Part shown: positions 1 to 11,199 of the stretch, piece after piece | Layout of the letters: every line of letters begins with the position of its first letter | How positions within the stretch are numbered: position 1 is the first letter of the stretch | Notes under the pieces: model-generated | Seen by the model: the letters and a program-made list of their open reading frames with translations, nothing else | What the model was told of the DNA's origin: nothing | Databases searched by the model: none | Translations under genes and position numbers: made by a program | Assembly (NCBI GenBank): GCA_039654915.1 | Contig: CM077596.1 | Location: 78,059,751-78,123,750 of the forward strand | Length of the DNA stretch: 64,000 nt | Source: Aquilaria yunnanensis | Lineage: Eukaryota; Streptophyta; Magnoliopsida; Malvales; Thymelaeaceae | Direction of reading: 5' to 3'

Positions 1-1778
1 GCACAGAATCTCAAGGTCTTTACGAGCCTTCACGTTGTCCTTAGTTTTATTGGTCACATCCATCACTGTATTCCATATATTGTCAAACACATTCTTCTCT
101 ATATGCATAACATCCAAATTATGGCGGATTAAATTAGTCTTCCAATACGGCAGCTGCTAGAAAATATTTCGTTTAGTCCAATTATGGGTTCTGCCATAAC
201 CTGGTATGGTTACAACCTGTCCATTGCGAACTACAGAAGGCAAATGTGAGATACGTTCAAATATTGCCGCTGGTGGTAAACGCTCAGGAGGCAACGATTT
301 CTCAACTTTTCCTTTCTTAAAGGAGACTCTGTTCCTTCTGTATGGGTGATCCAACTCTAGAAATTGCCGATGACAATCGAAGAAGGACGTTTTCCTTCCA
401 TGCTCAAGTTGGAAAGCTTTACTATAATCCATGCAAATAGGGCACGATAACCTCCCATGAGTCATCCATCCTGACAACATCCCATATGCCGGGAAGTCAT
501 TTATGGTCCACAACACTGAAGCGCGGAGCTGAAAATTTTGTTTAAGTGAAACATCCCATGTTTCGACCTCATCCTCTCATGGCTGCTTCAATTCATGAAT
601 AAAAGGTTGTAAATAGACATCAATATTCTGACGTGGACTCCGAGGGCCAGGTATCAATGTAGTAAAAAACATATATGGTTTCTTCACACACATCCACGGA
701 GGCAAATTATAGGGAGTAACAATGACAGGCCAACATGAGTATTGTTTACCAGAGTACCCGAAAGGCGTAAACCCATCAGAACAAACTATAAGGCGAACAT
801 TTCGGGACTCAGCCACAAACCACGGGTACGTGGAATCAAAATGTTTCCATGCTTCCCCATCTGAAGGATGTTTTAAAACATTTGGGTCGGATCGATGCTC
901 ACTGTGCCACCTCATGTGCTCTGCAGTTGAAAGTGAAGTATATAGTCGCTGAAGCCGAGGAGTGAGTGGTAAATAGTGCATAGTCTTCCTTGCTCTATCC
1001 TTACTTCGCCCATATGTTCTTGGCTTAAACCGAGATTCACCACAAAACTTGCATTCTGAAGCAGCATCATCAGTATTCCAAAACAACATGCAATCGTTAA
1101 CACAAGCATCAATTTTAAGATGGGCAAGACCTAGTTGTGAAACTAATTTCTTCGTCTCATACCAATTGGATGGCATCTTGCTGTCACTTGGCTGAGTCTC
1201 TTTCATCAAGGCTGCGATACCATCATAACACCCTCTTGGTATGTGATATCTACTTTTAGGTTTAACAACCGAACTGCAGCAGAAAGCTCAGAATGCTTAT
1301 CACATCCATTCCAAAGAGGTGTACTAGCGGAGTATAGTAAATCAGAAAACCTTCTAAAACCTTCATTAGGTTGTTCATCCTGTTCAGTGGAATTCTGATG
1401 GATACTTGGACCCGCTGCATCAAATATCATTTGAGCATATGGGTTTACATTTGAACTGTACTCAGCATGCTTATACCAATCAGAATTATCAAACGGCTGC
1501 TACGGAGGCTCTATAAATGGCTCCCCATGAGCTGTCTAGTTGGTGTAATAAGGCATGAAACCTACTTTGTATAGATGCACTCTAACGTTATCACAATCCT
1601 TAAACCTCAAATTTTTACATCTCCTACACGGGCAACGTATTTTGTTTCCATCCATGTGAGCTGGGTTACTACAGGCAAATGTGATGAACTGCTCAATTCC
1701 TATCTCCCACTCCTCTTTGTACCCAACTCGACCAGGTAAATAACGACTATTATACATCCAACTACGTTGTTCTTCCAT
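1..1778 (-). pseudogene. TNP2-like CACTA transposase, N-terminal part, broken
   Basis: Translation from the ATG at 1778 begins with a transposase-associated zinc-binding domain (motif IRCPCRRCKN, then VRVHLYKVGF). A TNP2 core follows between about 1210 and 580, with the family landmarks CMLFWNTDD, CKFCGESRF, HYLPLTPRLQRLY, MRWHSEH, DGEAWKHFD and FGYSGKQYSCWPV. Downstream, 516-157 carries SGWMTHGRLSCPICM, and 155-1 continues with HNLDVMHIEKNVFDNIW, the last family motif before the edge. The frame is interrupted by in-frame stops near 1538, 1503, 590 and 157 and by a small frameshift near 1240, so no full transposase can be made. The role in intact relatives is cut-and-paste excision by binding subterminal repeats. 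Identification is firm; the gene is truncated by the window. Confidence 0.9.
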
Positions 1779-1789
1779 GGAGTCCTACC

Positions 1790-2507
1790 CATAGGTTAAT
1801 ATTTTAGTTAATCTAAACCATGTCATTTAAAACACACTAACCGTATTTACTATTTAAGGTTTACGTATGGTTAACAGTACTCGAGGGATTTTATTTAAGG
1901 TTTACTGTGACTACGTAATAGGATGTAATTCTTTATATATTGTCCATATAAGTATTCTTATAATTATACAAATAATTATAATGTTCAGTACTATTACTTT
2001 ACTACTACTAATGGAATAAAAATTATTTGTACAATTATGAAATATTATGGTTAATATTATAAGTAATATTATGACTATTATTATAATTATTAAAATTATT
2101 ACTACTATTACTGACATATATTATATTCAAGGTGAAACCCTAATTGGATTAGGGTTTGGGTTTGGTTTATGTTTTTAGTAGGCCTTGTTTGATGGATTTA
2201 GAGTTTTAGGGTTTATGGTACCTATAGTTTATAGGTTTAAGGGTTAATTAATAGATTTTATGTAACCTGTAGGGTTAATGGTATTACTATTACATATAAA
2301 TATTTTATCCATATATTTACTAATACGAGTACTCTTATTATTACTATTACTTTACAACTACTCGTCTCATAACATTTATTCTTTCAATTATTATATATTA
2401 TAACTATTTTTATTATAATTATTATTACTCGGAATGGATTACTTATTACAATAATAATAATAATACTTATTATTATTATTATTACTATTAGTAGTACTTC
2501 AATATAC

Positions 2508-2551
<44 letters not shown>

Positions 2552-4058
2552 TTATGTTTAATTCCTTTGTTATTTTTTTTAAATGTCTTATTTCCTAAAC
2601 TAAAATATTGGTCACCATGGTTTAATTCTTATTATTATTCTTACTATGACGTTAATACTACTTTTAGAATAATATTTATTCAAACAAGTATTATATATTA
2701 TGCTTATTATTATTAATATTAACATATATTATTATTCAAGGTAGGTCAAACTTAATCAAATAAATGAATTTAACTAGAAATATTATGTACCTTTATATTT
2801 ACCCTCAATTCTAAAAACATTGTAAGAATAAATCGAAGTAAACATTGTACGTACTAACAAAATAAATAACCCAAACAATTGACTTCAAAGTAAAGATTTG
2901 GTATTTTTGAAATATACTAACTAATTTCACACACAAATATACTACCTAAACAATTTACTTAAAAGAAATTATTTTCTATTCTTAAAGATAATAATTACTT
3001 TGACACATGAATATACTACCTTAATAATTTACATAAAACTAATTAATTATTAGTTTTCAATATACTGAAACATAAATATACTACCTATATAATTTACTTA
3101 AAACTAATTATTTTCTATTTTTAAATATGCTAACTAATTTTAAACAAAAAAATAATACGTAAACAGTTTAGTTGGAAAACTATGAATTTTCTATTTTTAA
3201 ATATACTAAGTAAGTTCACACATAAATATACTACCTAAACAATAACATTTATAACTAATTAACTAATATTTTTAAATATATTAACTAATTATACACATAA
3301 AAATACTACGTAAACAAATTAGTTTAAACTAATTACTAACGATTTTTTATTATATTAACTAATTTCACACATAAATATACAACCTAAACAATTTACTTCC
3401 AACCAAATAATTTATTATTTCTAAATATACAAACTAATTTTACACAAAAATTAAATATACTACCGTATCAATTTACTTACAACTTATTATTAACTATTTT
3501 TAATTAAACTAAATAATTTCACACATAAATATACAACCTAAATATAATTTACTTCCAACCAAGTTTTTTATTATTTCTAAATATACAAAATAATTATAAT
3601 GGGTCACCCAAATAGTTCAAATCCAACCATCAACAACCATAAATCACAAATATTTCACATATTTTAAACCAAAACACCATGAAATAATCCGAATATTAAC
3701 CATTTTTTGGGGAAAAAAAATTAAAAAAATGTTTTAAACAAACGTACCTAAAATCCGACTTTAGTTGCTTGAAATGCCTCCAAATAGCTTCAAATCAGCT
3801 ACAACAACGAAAATCAAGACTCATTATCAACAAACAACAGCAAACAATGCATACCCAAATTCGTAAAAAAAAATTAGAAAAATATTCATACTAACCTACA
3901 GATCGACGAAATAGAGACCAGATCCACGTATTAGTAAGCTATTCGAAGTAATTTAACCCCAGCGTTGAACAAATGAACGTGCTGTGTGTGCGTGTGGCAC
4001 TGGAGCTCGCAGAGGAGAAAGAGACGCGAAAAACTTCTCGCGAGGAAGACGACGACGC
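1790..4058. other. AT-rich internal region of the CACTA element, no gene
   Basis: Very AT-rich DNA with ATT/TTA trinucleotide runs (about 2400-2570) and diverged repeats of a unit like ACACATAAATATACTACC with CTAAACAATTTACTT between about 2900 and 3600. The unit recurs roughly every 60-110 bases. No coding potential seen. It lies between the subterminal repeats and the transposase start and may be a long 5' leader or intron. Confidence 0.6.
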
Positions 4059-4076
4059 GGGGGGGGGGGGGGGGGG
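4059..4076 (+). repeat. Run of 18 G
   Basis: An uninterrupted 18-base G tract on the + strand (C tract on the element's coding strand) sits in a GC-rich patch at the inner edge of the subterminal array. It is unusual in this AT-rich context. Its length may be uncertain because long homopolymers are error-prone in sequencing. Confidence 0.9.
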
Positions 4077-4131
4077 AGGGTGTTATTTAAAATGGAAATT
4101 TTCAAAACGCACCGTTTAGGCATTAATGAAG

Positions 4132-5212
4132 TTCCAACGGCTATAGCCGTTGGAAATTATAAAAATGTAATTCAACTGATTTTTCAAAATTTCCACCGTT
4201 TTCCAACGGCTCAAGCCGTTGGAAATAGTAAAAATTTACAAACCAAAGTACTTGCAAACATTCAATATTATTGTTGTTTATGATTGAATGAGTTTCCAAC
4301 GGCTACAGCAGTTGGAACACGTAAATATATAAATTTGCAACAAATTACCATTATTAAATGACTTTCCAACGGCTAAAGCCGTTGGAAATATTACAATTTA
4401 CAAACCAAAGTACTTGCAAACATTCAATATTATTGTTGTCTATGATTGAATGAGTTTCCAACGGCTACAGCAGTTGGAACACGTAAATATATAAATTTGC
4501 AACAAATTACCATTATTAACTTACATATTACAAAACACTTTCCTTGGTAAATATTAAATCTTAAACCGTATTATTTAATGAATTTCCAAACGCTACAGCC
4601 GTTGGAACGATTATATATATATAATTACAACGGAATTTCATTATTTTGATCATTTTCCAACGGCTTTAACCGTTGGAAGTATCTAAAACACATTTTATTT
4701 GCAAATACATATTTTCCATCGGCTGTAGCCGTTGGAAATATTATTCAATGAATTTAATTTCCTAAAATTCCAACTGCTAAGCTGTTGGAACTGTGATATA
4801 TATAATTTGAATTAATTTCACCATTTTCCAACGGCTTAGCAGTTGGAAGTTTAGTTGCTAGCATATTAATTATTTTCCAACTGCTGTAGCAGTTGGAAAT
4901 ATTATCCAAATATAATTTCCTAAAATTCCAACTGCTAAGCCGTTGGAACTGTGATATATATATATAATATAAATTAGTTCCTCCATTTTCCAACGGCTTT
5001 AGCCGTTGGAAGTATTATATATGTAAAACACACTTTATTTTGCAAGCATGTTAATTGTTTCTAACGGTTGTAGCCATTGGAAATATTATCAAAAGTTAAT
5101 TTATTAAAAATTCCAACTGCTAAGCCGTTGGAAGGTTTTTTGTGTTTCTTCCAACGGTTTTGGCAGTTGGAAATTTCCAACTGCCTAGCCGTTGGAATTA
5201 ATGGCAGTTGGA
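4132..5212. repeat. Subterminal palindrome array of the CACTA element
   Basis: About 17 copies of a 23-24 bp near-perfect palindrome with consensus TTCCAACNGC, a 3-4 base centre, then GCNGTTGGAA. Copies start at about 4132, 4201, 4294, 4364, 4456, 4583, 4655, 4714, 4768, 4826, 4875, 4926, 4988, 5058, 5111, 5149 and 5174. Two arm variants occur, CAACGG and CAACTG, often mixed within one palindrome. In characterised CACTA elements such subterminal repeats bind the element-encoded TNPA/TNP-like protein; that role is inferred here. Confidence 0.85.
4201..4524. repeat. Tandem duplication of about 162 bp within the subterminal array
   Basis: The stretch with two palindromes and the spacer ACAAACCAAAGTACTTGCAA occurs at 4201-4362 and again at 4363-4524, with only a few differences. 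It shows that the palindrome array grows by local duplication. Confidence 0.8.
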
Positions 5213-5234
5213 AATTAATGGTTTTTTAGTAGTG

Positions 5235-6046
5235 CTTCTTCAACACCTTCATTGCGCCCGTCATCTCCAACACCTCCATGCCTAATGCTAACCATTCTCA
5301 CTATCAATCTTTGTATTCCTATGTTACCTCTCCTTACAAACCAATACCAACATGCTCGTCTTGACCTGACCCACACCTAAGCCACTATTCACCAATTCAT
5401 TGCTTTCCTCTATTGTGCTGTTGTAGCCCCAGCCTAAGCCCTAACCCTAACTTCGACCGCATCATTCCATTGCACGCAATTTACTCGAGCTCCTGCTGAT
5501 ACCCTAGCTATCGACCAGTTTTTTTTATGTCCTTTTGGTCGAACTGGGAATGGGCTTTCATTTTCCAGTATGATTCCAACTTTGAAAAGGGAGATAAAGA
5601 AAGAAGGGGTGAGGGAGATCACACCGATGGCTGGATGACAAAAAATGGATCAATTTGTGTTACTGCATCTGAGTCTATGTTTCGTGACAAGGAGTAAAGC
5701 CTTAGACCAGATGTACATCAAGGCAAGCAATTGGGGCAAAGACATAACGGTGAGGATGAATGGCATTGGCGATAGAGGTGTTTAAGCCAACAGGCGCGCT
5801 AAAGATGTTGTTGGAGGCATATTGGAGTTTGTTAAAAAAAAAAAAAGATAAATCCTTAAAGTCCTTAAAATTTATTAAAAGTTACATTATTACTCTAAAA
5901 TTTTAAAACCTGCAACTATTAACGGTCAGCGGCCAATTTGAGCCAACTTTGAAACATTAGTGGCAATTTGGGACCAAAAAAACTTTAGTGGAAAATTTGA
6001 TATGTTTGCCAAAAAAAATCGAATCAGCGTTGAAGAATATAATCAT
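5235..6046. other. Intergenic DNA between the CACTA and MULE elements
   Basis: No gene recognised. Bases 5235-5450 are C/T-rich low-complexity DNA. Bases 5850-6000 contain a repeat related to DNA at about 9900-10050 (opposite orientation) and 10360-10420, sharing a GTTAAAAGTTACAT-type core and CAAACTTTA/AACATTAGTGG-like words, probably the worn end of an inverted-repeat transposon. Confidence 0.4.
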
Positions 6047-6901
6047 GGCAAAAAATAATAAAAATAACCACCAATGCTATCTACTTTGCCTAAATCGACC
6101 ATTAATGGTTTTTTTAGGCCAAATAAACCACTTATCTTTTCAAAACTGGCAAAATAACCCGTTGGTCATTAACTAAGCGAATATTTCATTTGAAATATGA
6201 CATATTCCATCAGTAGGAGGTTGATGTGGCTTTAAAAAATGTTGAATAGAGTAGAAGACCAAGTCAAAATTGAGTAGAAAGCTGATGTAGCTTTCAATCA
6301 TGGCCAAAGGATTACCGAAGATAACTGGAACCATTAGCTCAAGCCCACGCCAACATTCCCACCATGCTCTCCTCTAGTGCTTTCGATTTGTGATGCCATG
6401 GCCATCGGCCTTCACTCTCCTTCAACTCTCTCAGTCCAAGATGTCATGCCACGGACCTCTGATATTCCTCAAAGTTCGTTGGCTTTCACTCTCTTTTGGC
6501 CTTCGGTGGCACCAGCCCTGTGTTCTCCTCCGATGCTCTAGTCATTGTCTATCCCTTACTCTGATCAATTGAAGACTGTTATTGTCTGTCTCTTGCTTTG
6601 ACCGACCATCGATTACCATTGTCCGTCCCTTGCTTCGTCAAATGCTCTGTCCTTGTCTTGCTCTCCTCCAATGCTCTAGCCCTTTGCTGTCTCCAGCCCA
6701 ACCCTAAGTCCAGGTGGCCTTTGATGTCCTTGTCGCCTAAGAGGTTAGCATCATCAGAATCCCACAAGTAAGAGACATTTTAATGGCAATGGGTAAATCG
6801 GCCTGACTTATAAACTGCAGTGGTTTTGTGGCCCAAAAAAACATTAGTGGGCTGATTGGGCTATGTTGTAAACATTGCTGGTTTTTTTTGTTATTTTTGC
6901 C
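6047..6901. mobile_element. Non-autonomous MULE-type element, 855 bp, 9-bp target duplication
   Basis: The left end (GGCAAAAAATAATAAAAATA) and the reverse complement of the right end (GGCAAAAATAACAAAAAAAA) match, and similarity continues for roughly 100 bp. The element is flanked by perfect 9-bp direct repeats TATAATCAT at 6038-6046 and 6902-6910. Long terminal inverted repeats with 9-bp duplications are the hallmark of Mutator-like elements. The interior (about 6330-6770) is C/T-rich and has no convincing gene. It ends about 200 bp before the start codon of the malectin-like gene, so it forms part of that gene's upstream region. Confidence 0.85.
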
Positions 6902-7108
6902 TATAATCATCGAGGCGACGAGGTCGACACGCGCATTTACCTAAATTGATGGCGGTGTGTTCCTCACATCACCTGACGACGAGTCTTGACAGCTTATCGC
7001 AACTCGCAAATGTTTTCCAGCCATTAACTCGCTCCTCTTTCCCACGCGGTCTCACCGTAATTCTCCATTCCTTTCTTCTTCCTCGTTCCGACTTCTGTTC
7101 ACCTTCTC

Positions 7109-8491
7109 ATGATGACCTCTTTTAGCTTCGTTCTCTTCCTTCTTTTTCCGTTCACACTTTTTTCGCTCTCTTTCTCCTTCGCCCCCGTCGACAACTACCT
7201 AGTTGACTGTGGCTCCGCCGTTGACTCAGTTGTCGACAACCGTCGTTTCGTTTCTGACCGCTCCTTTGTCTCGCCCTCATATGGGTCTATCTCTCTGCGC
7301 TCCGAAATTCCTGTTCTGGGTCAGCCCCAAATCTATCAATCAGCGAGGATCACCAAGGCGCCATCGAAGTACATGTTCAATGTCAGAGATCCAGGTACCC
7401 GTATGGTTCGAATCCATTTTTATCGTTTTAATTGTTCAAATTTGGATTTTGGAGATGCTATGTTTCACGTATTGATCAACAAAGTAGTTGCTTTAAGCAA
7501 TTTTGGTGGTAATCTGTCGGGTAGTCCTAGGGTCATGGAGTATTTGATGTGGGTTGATAAGGGAAAGCTTGAGATTACTTTTGTTCCTGCAAGGAAATCT
7601 AAATTTGCGTTTGTCAATGCAATTGAAGTTATATCTGCGCCTAAAGATTTGATATCGGACACTGCTCAGCTTGTGAGTAGTGATAAGATTGGTAGTTTTG
7701 ATGGAATAACAAGGCAAGCGCTTGAGGTTGTTTATAGGGTTAATGTTGGGGGTCCAAAGGTGACACCTTTTAATGATACTTTGTGGAGGACTTGGGTTCC
7801 CGATAATGATTACTTGCAATCAAGCGACGGGTCGAATATGGTTTACTCCAGCGGAAGGATCAAGTACAGACCAGGTGGAGCTAGCCGTGAAGTTGGCCCT
7901 GACAATGTGTATAATACAGCTAGGGTGATCAGGAGCAAGAATGCCTCGGTTCCCAGTGTGAATCTCACATGGGAGTTCCCGATTATGGGTGGCTATAGAT
8001 ACTTGGTTCGGATGCATTTTTGCGATATTGCTAGCATATCACTCGGTCTGCTATTCTTCAATGTTTATGTTAATGGGCATATGGCATACAAGGATTTGGA
8101 TCTCAGCAATGTTACAGACTATACGCTGGCGTCTCCTTTTTTTGCGGACTTTGTTGTTGATGCCAATCCTTCTGGGGTCCTGAGTGTAAGTGTTGGACCT
8201 TCAAACAGCAGCCTAGCCTATGCTGTTGATGGCATCCTTAATGGGGTGGAAATCATGAAGCTTAATGATTCAATGGGTAGTCTGAGCCAAGGATTCTCTG
8301 CAGACATGGTCTTGAAGTGTTGGCCCAGAGGAAGCAGTAGTATGCTGTTTACATTGATCGCTTTTGTTTGTTTACTGCTTAGTATATCCATGGTACTGCG
8401 AATGAAGACGACTGGTTCTTTTGGCTCTGTGTCGTGGTCGAAATTGCCGGTTGATGTACCTGAATTTCATCTGAAACTTGCGGAAAAATAG
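7109..8491 (+). CDS. Malectin-like (CrRLK1L-type) membrane protein lacking a kinase domain
   Basis: Single-exon gene of 460 codons. Residues 1-25 form a signal peptide. Two malectin-like domains follow (about 28-175 and 200-390), with the CrRLK1L landmarks DNYLVDCGS, VNVGG, NDTLWRTW, DNVYNTA, LVRMHFCDI and LNGVEIMK. Several N-glycosylation sequons are visible. Residues about 412-430 (MLFTLIAFVCLLLSISMVL) are a transmembrane helix, followed by a basic stop-transfer RMK. The layout resembles the ectodomain of Arabidopsis At5g24010-like receptors, which in that family normally lead into a cytosolic Ser/Thr kinase for about 800 residues in total. Here the chain ends 30 residues after the membrane at TAG 8489-8491, and I see no kinase-like coding sequence downstream. 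Either ATG of the ATGATG at 7109 could start. It is either a receptor-like protein acting without its own kinase or a truncated receptor. The ectodomain frame is fully open, which favours a functional product. Confidence 0.9.
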   Translation: MMTSFSFVLFLLFPFTLFSLSFSFAPVDNYLVDCGSAVDSVVDNRRFVSDRSFVSPSYGSISLRSEIPVLGQPQIYQSARITKAPSKYMFNVRDPGTRMVRIHFYRFNCSNLDFGDAMFHVLINKVVALSNFGGNLSGSPRVMEYLMWVDKGKLEITFVPARKSKFAFVNAIEVISAPKDLISDTAQLVSSDKIGSFDGITRQALEVVYRVNVGGPKVTPFNDTLWRTWVPDNDYLQSSDGSNMVYSSGRIKYRPGGASREVGPDNVYNTARVIRSKNASVPSVNLTWEFPIMGGYRYLVRMHFCDIASISLGLLFFNVYVNGHMAYKDLDLSNVTDYTLASPFFADFVVDANPSGVLSVSVGPSNSSLAYAVDGILNGVEIMKLNDSMGSLSQGFSADMVLKCWPRGSSSMLFTLIAFVCLLLSISMVLRMKTTGSFGSVSWSKLPVDVPEFHLKLAEK

Positions 8492-11190
8492 CCGAATGAT
8501 ATCGCGTAAGACTTGTGGGTTGTAACTTGTAATACATGTGGTGGAAAGGTTGTGAGTTTTAAATCTCAAGTCGCTTAGTAGGCACATCAAGTGGAAGAGA
8601 AGAATGGTTCCGCTTAATCTGTAATTAAGCTGTACGTAATTTCGTAACGCGCTGTTTTTGAGTTGGCCTATTTTATGGTTTCTTGCAAGGGTAAGGGTAG
8701 CTATATTTACAGTAATGAGATCTGTAGAAATTCTGTTTCCTTCAGAACTTGTACTTCCACTGTTATTTTTTTTTAAGAAATTCTTCGAAAAAAACGTTAG
8801 TCGGGCATTATGAAAATGACTAATGTGCTCACATTAATCCAGAGATAACAATCGCCTTTATTTCAATTGATTAGTTGTTTATTTTAAGCGGAAAGCCCAT
8901 TGTGCACTACATTTACAATGAACTAGTTTATATATATTGTTGTAGATTAGAAGTATCTTTAGTTTGATAAAATAACATGTATTTCAATATTAAACAAATA
9001 TTATTAATAAGAAAATTATTATAGTCAAAACACAGCATTTAAAAAGTATCAACTTAATCCCAGTATGCTCTTGAGTATTATCAAATAATTTTTTTTTGAC
9101 GTGTACGTTAAAATTACACACTAAGAGTGTAAGGGAATTCCCTGTTCATTTAATGGTAGATAACCAAACAACATAGTTTTATTGGCTTAGCAGATTTATT
9201 CAACATGCTTGAATAAACGGTGTCATTTCTATGTTAGCCTCCCCCATTCCTCGAGAGCTTTTATTGTCATTTGTTTTTGTAACCATGCACAAATGGACAT
9301 AACACATTTGATCCCCATTTTGCATGACCCAATTCCATTATCCTATAATCTCTCTCCAGTCTCCACAAAATTTCTAGACAATGGAACGATTTTACTTTTC
9401 GCTGTTTCCGATTTACGACGTACTTAAACCTTGACCTTCATTAGAAGACCAGGAAAAAAACTTGACAGGAAACCATCTAATTTCAAGATGATCGGATTAA
9501 AATGAATGCAAGTGCATCAGCATTGAGGAGCTTTACAGCCCAAACCCATCGAAGAGCTGGATTTCAAGGTCCAGCCCTTCTATGACACCATTACCACTAA
9601 AGTGACGTCCACATCTACCGTTGTCCACATCTGGCTCAGAAGGATTTAATAGATCCATCATTATTCAATTTCTCCAGACCTCTCAACAATGCTGGACAGC
9701 CATCGATTCACTCCCATAACCCAAACCACCTTTATTTGCGCAATCAAGATTTTCCTCGATCTTCTAAATACTACATGCCATTCAAAATTGAGGAAAAATA
9801 AAATAAAAAAAAATCACCGTAGTTATGGATTAGTACTGATATAACCATTATAGTTTTTGGTGATTTCAATCTCATCACTAAAGTTATTGTTTGAGCCCAA
9901 ATCGGCTACTAATGTTATAGTTTCGTATCAAATGTGCCCTCAACCATTAAAAACTTAATGAAAAACATGGAAAGTTGTTGATTTTGAAATGTTAATGTAC
10001 TTATGTAACTTTTAACAAACTTTAGAAACTGTATATAATTTACTATTTCATTTTTTGTGTCAAAATCATCTTTATCCTTCATCGGAACGATCCGCTACTA
10101 GTTCCTCCAAAAATAATATTCAAATTAGTCACCGCATTCTAATACTACAAATAACATGAACTTCGATTAAATGGTACACACTCATGTAAGATTGTTGTGT
10201 TTATGATCATTTGCTTCCTAATATTGGTACTTTTTCTAATCTATAATAGTGATGTCCAACACTATCTCCCTTGGCATTGTCTTTGTCACCAATGGCGGCT
10301 TAAACAATGACCGATGTAGTAGATAACACATAAGAAAAAAAATGTTAAATATACAGAGTTCATGAAGTTTGTTAAAAATTGCATTAGTACCCAAAAATTT
10401 CAAAACCAAGAACTAATCATTTGCCTTTTCGATTAAATATTGAGATTCAAACGAAAAATGAAAAAATTATTAGCTCTTATTGTACAATTTTATTAAAACA
10501 TTCAAAATTTTCTCCGTCTGTCATTGAGACCTTGAGCATTATCTTGAAACAATTGAAAAAGCTTTGGGTCAATTCAACAAAACATGAAAAAAAGCAAGGA
10601 TGTAATCGTAATTTAAAAATCTTAAAATAAATAAATAAATAAAACAATGACATAAAAATGAAGCCTGGAAATATTTGTTCTACAATTTATTTTTGAAGTG
10701 ATTGAGTGCTGAGAAGTCTCAATTTACATCATACATTCTAAATACAAACTTTCAGGTGTTCCCGCCTTTTTTTTATAATAAAAAAAAAAGATATTAATAA
10801 TAGCCCAAGGAAGAACAGGCCAACAGTACATACATGCACATATGCAAGCAACCGGATACCCAGTCCAAAACATCAAAAGCAGAATATACTACAGTCCTCA
10901 GAAATTGCAAGGATTAGATTGTTTATAGGCAGAATGCTATGGAAGAATCTTGTTTCCAGGCCACTACTTACAATTGTCGCAGATAAAAAAAATTAAAGAT
11001 TTGTTTGTTTCATTTACATAATTAATCATAGGACTAGAAAAGCTCATGTTCTCCGTTAAAAAAATAAAACAAAATAAAAGCTCCTGTTCTAGTTGAAAGA
11101 ACATGGATGGAAATGAATGTTTCGCATTATAATTGATAACGCACAAATAACATGGCTGGATTTACTCTTCCAGGGGCTGATTCTTTCGTA
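8492..11190. other. 3' flank of the malectin-like gene and AT-rich intergenic DNA
   Basis: No gene supported. Bases 9820-10050 and 10350-10420 are diverged inverted copies of a repeat also seen at 5850-6000, probably a decayed terminal-inverted-repeat element. Bases 9430-9790 are less AT-rich but contain no open frame I recognise. Bases 10680-11190 probably include the 3' flank of the minus-strand gene that follows. Confidence 0.4.
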
Positions 11191-11199
11191 TCTATTGCA

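Larger units (their letters stand above)
1..5234 (-). mobile_element. CACTA (En/Spm) DNA transposon, 5' part, truncated by window edge
   Basis: The element reads on the minus strand. Its 5' terminus is at 5234: bases 5222-5234, reverse-complemented, read CACTACTAAAAAA, the standard CACTA terminal inverted repeat. Inside follow a palindromic subterminal array (4132-5212), an AT-rich non-coding stretch (about 1800-4000) and a TNP2-type transposase remnant (1-1778). The other terminus and the matching 3-bp target duplication lie outside the window; the flanking triplet here is CTT (5235-5237). Several stops break the transposase, so this copy is probably not autonomous, although its terminus looks intact and could still be mobilised in trans. 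Confidence 0.9.

Noticed and set aside
3984..4283. 99-codon open frame across the G18 run
   Set aside because: Glycine/arginine run from the homopolymer and palindromes; opposite to the transposase and without any domain.
4132..5212. CRISPR-like regularly spaced repeats
   Set aside because: Units are palindromes with irregular spacing in a plant CACTA element, with related not unique spacers; no cas genes and a eukaryotic context.
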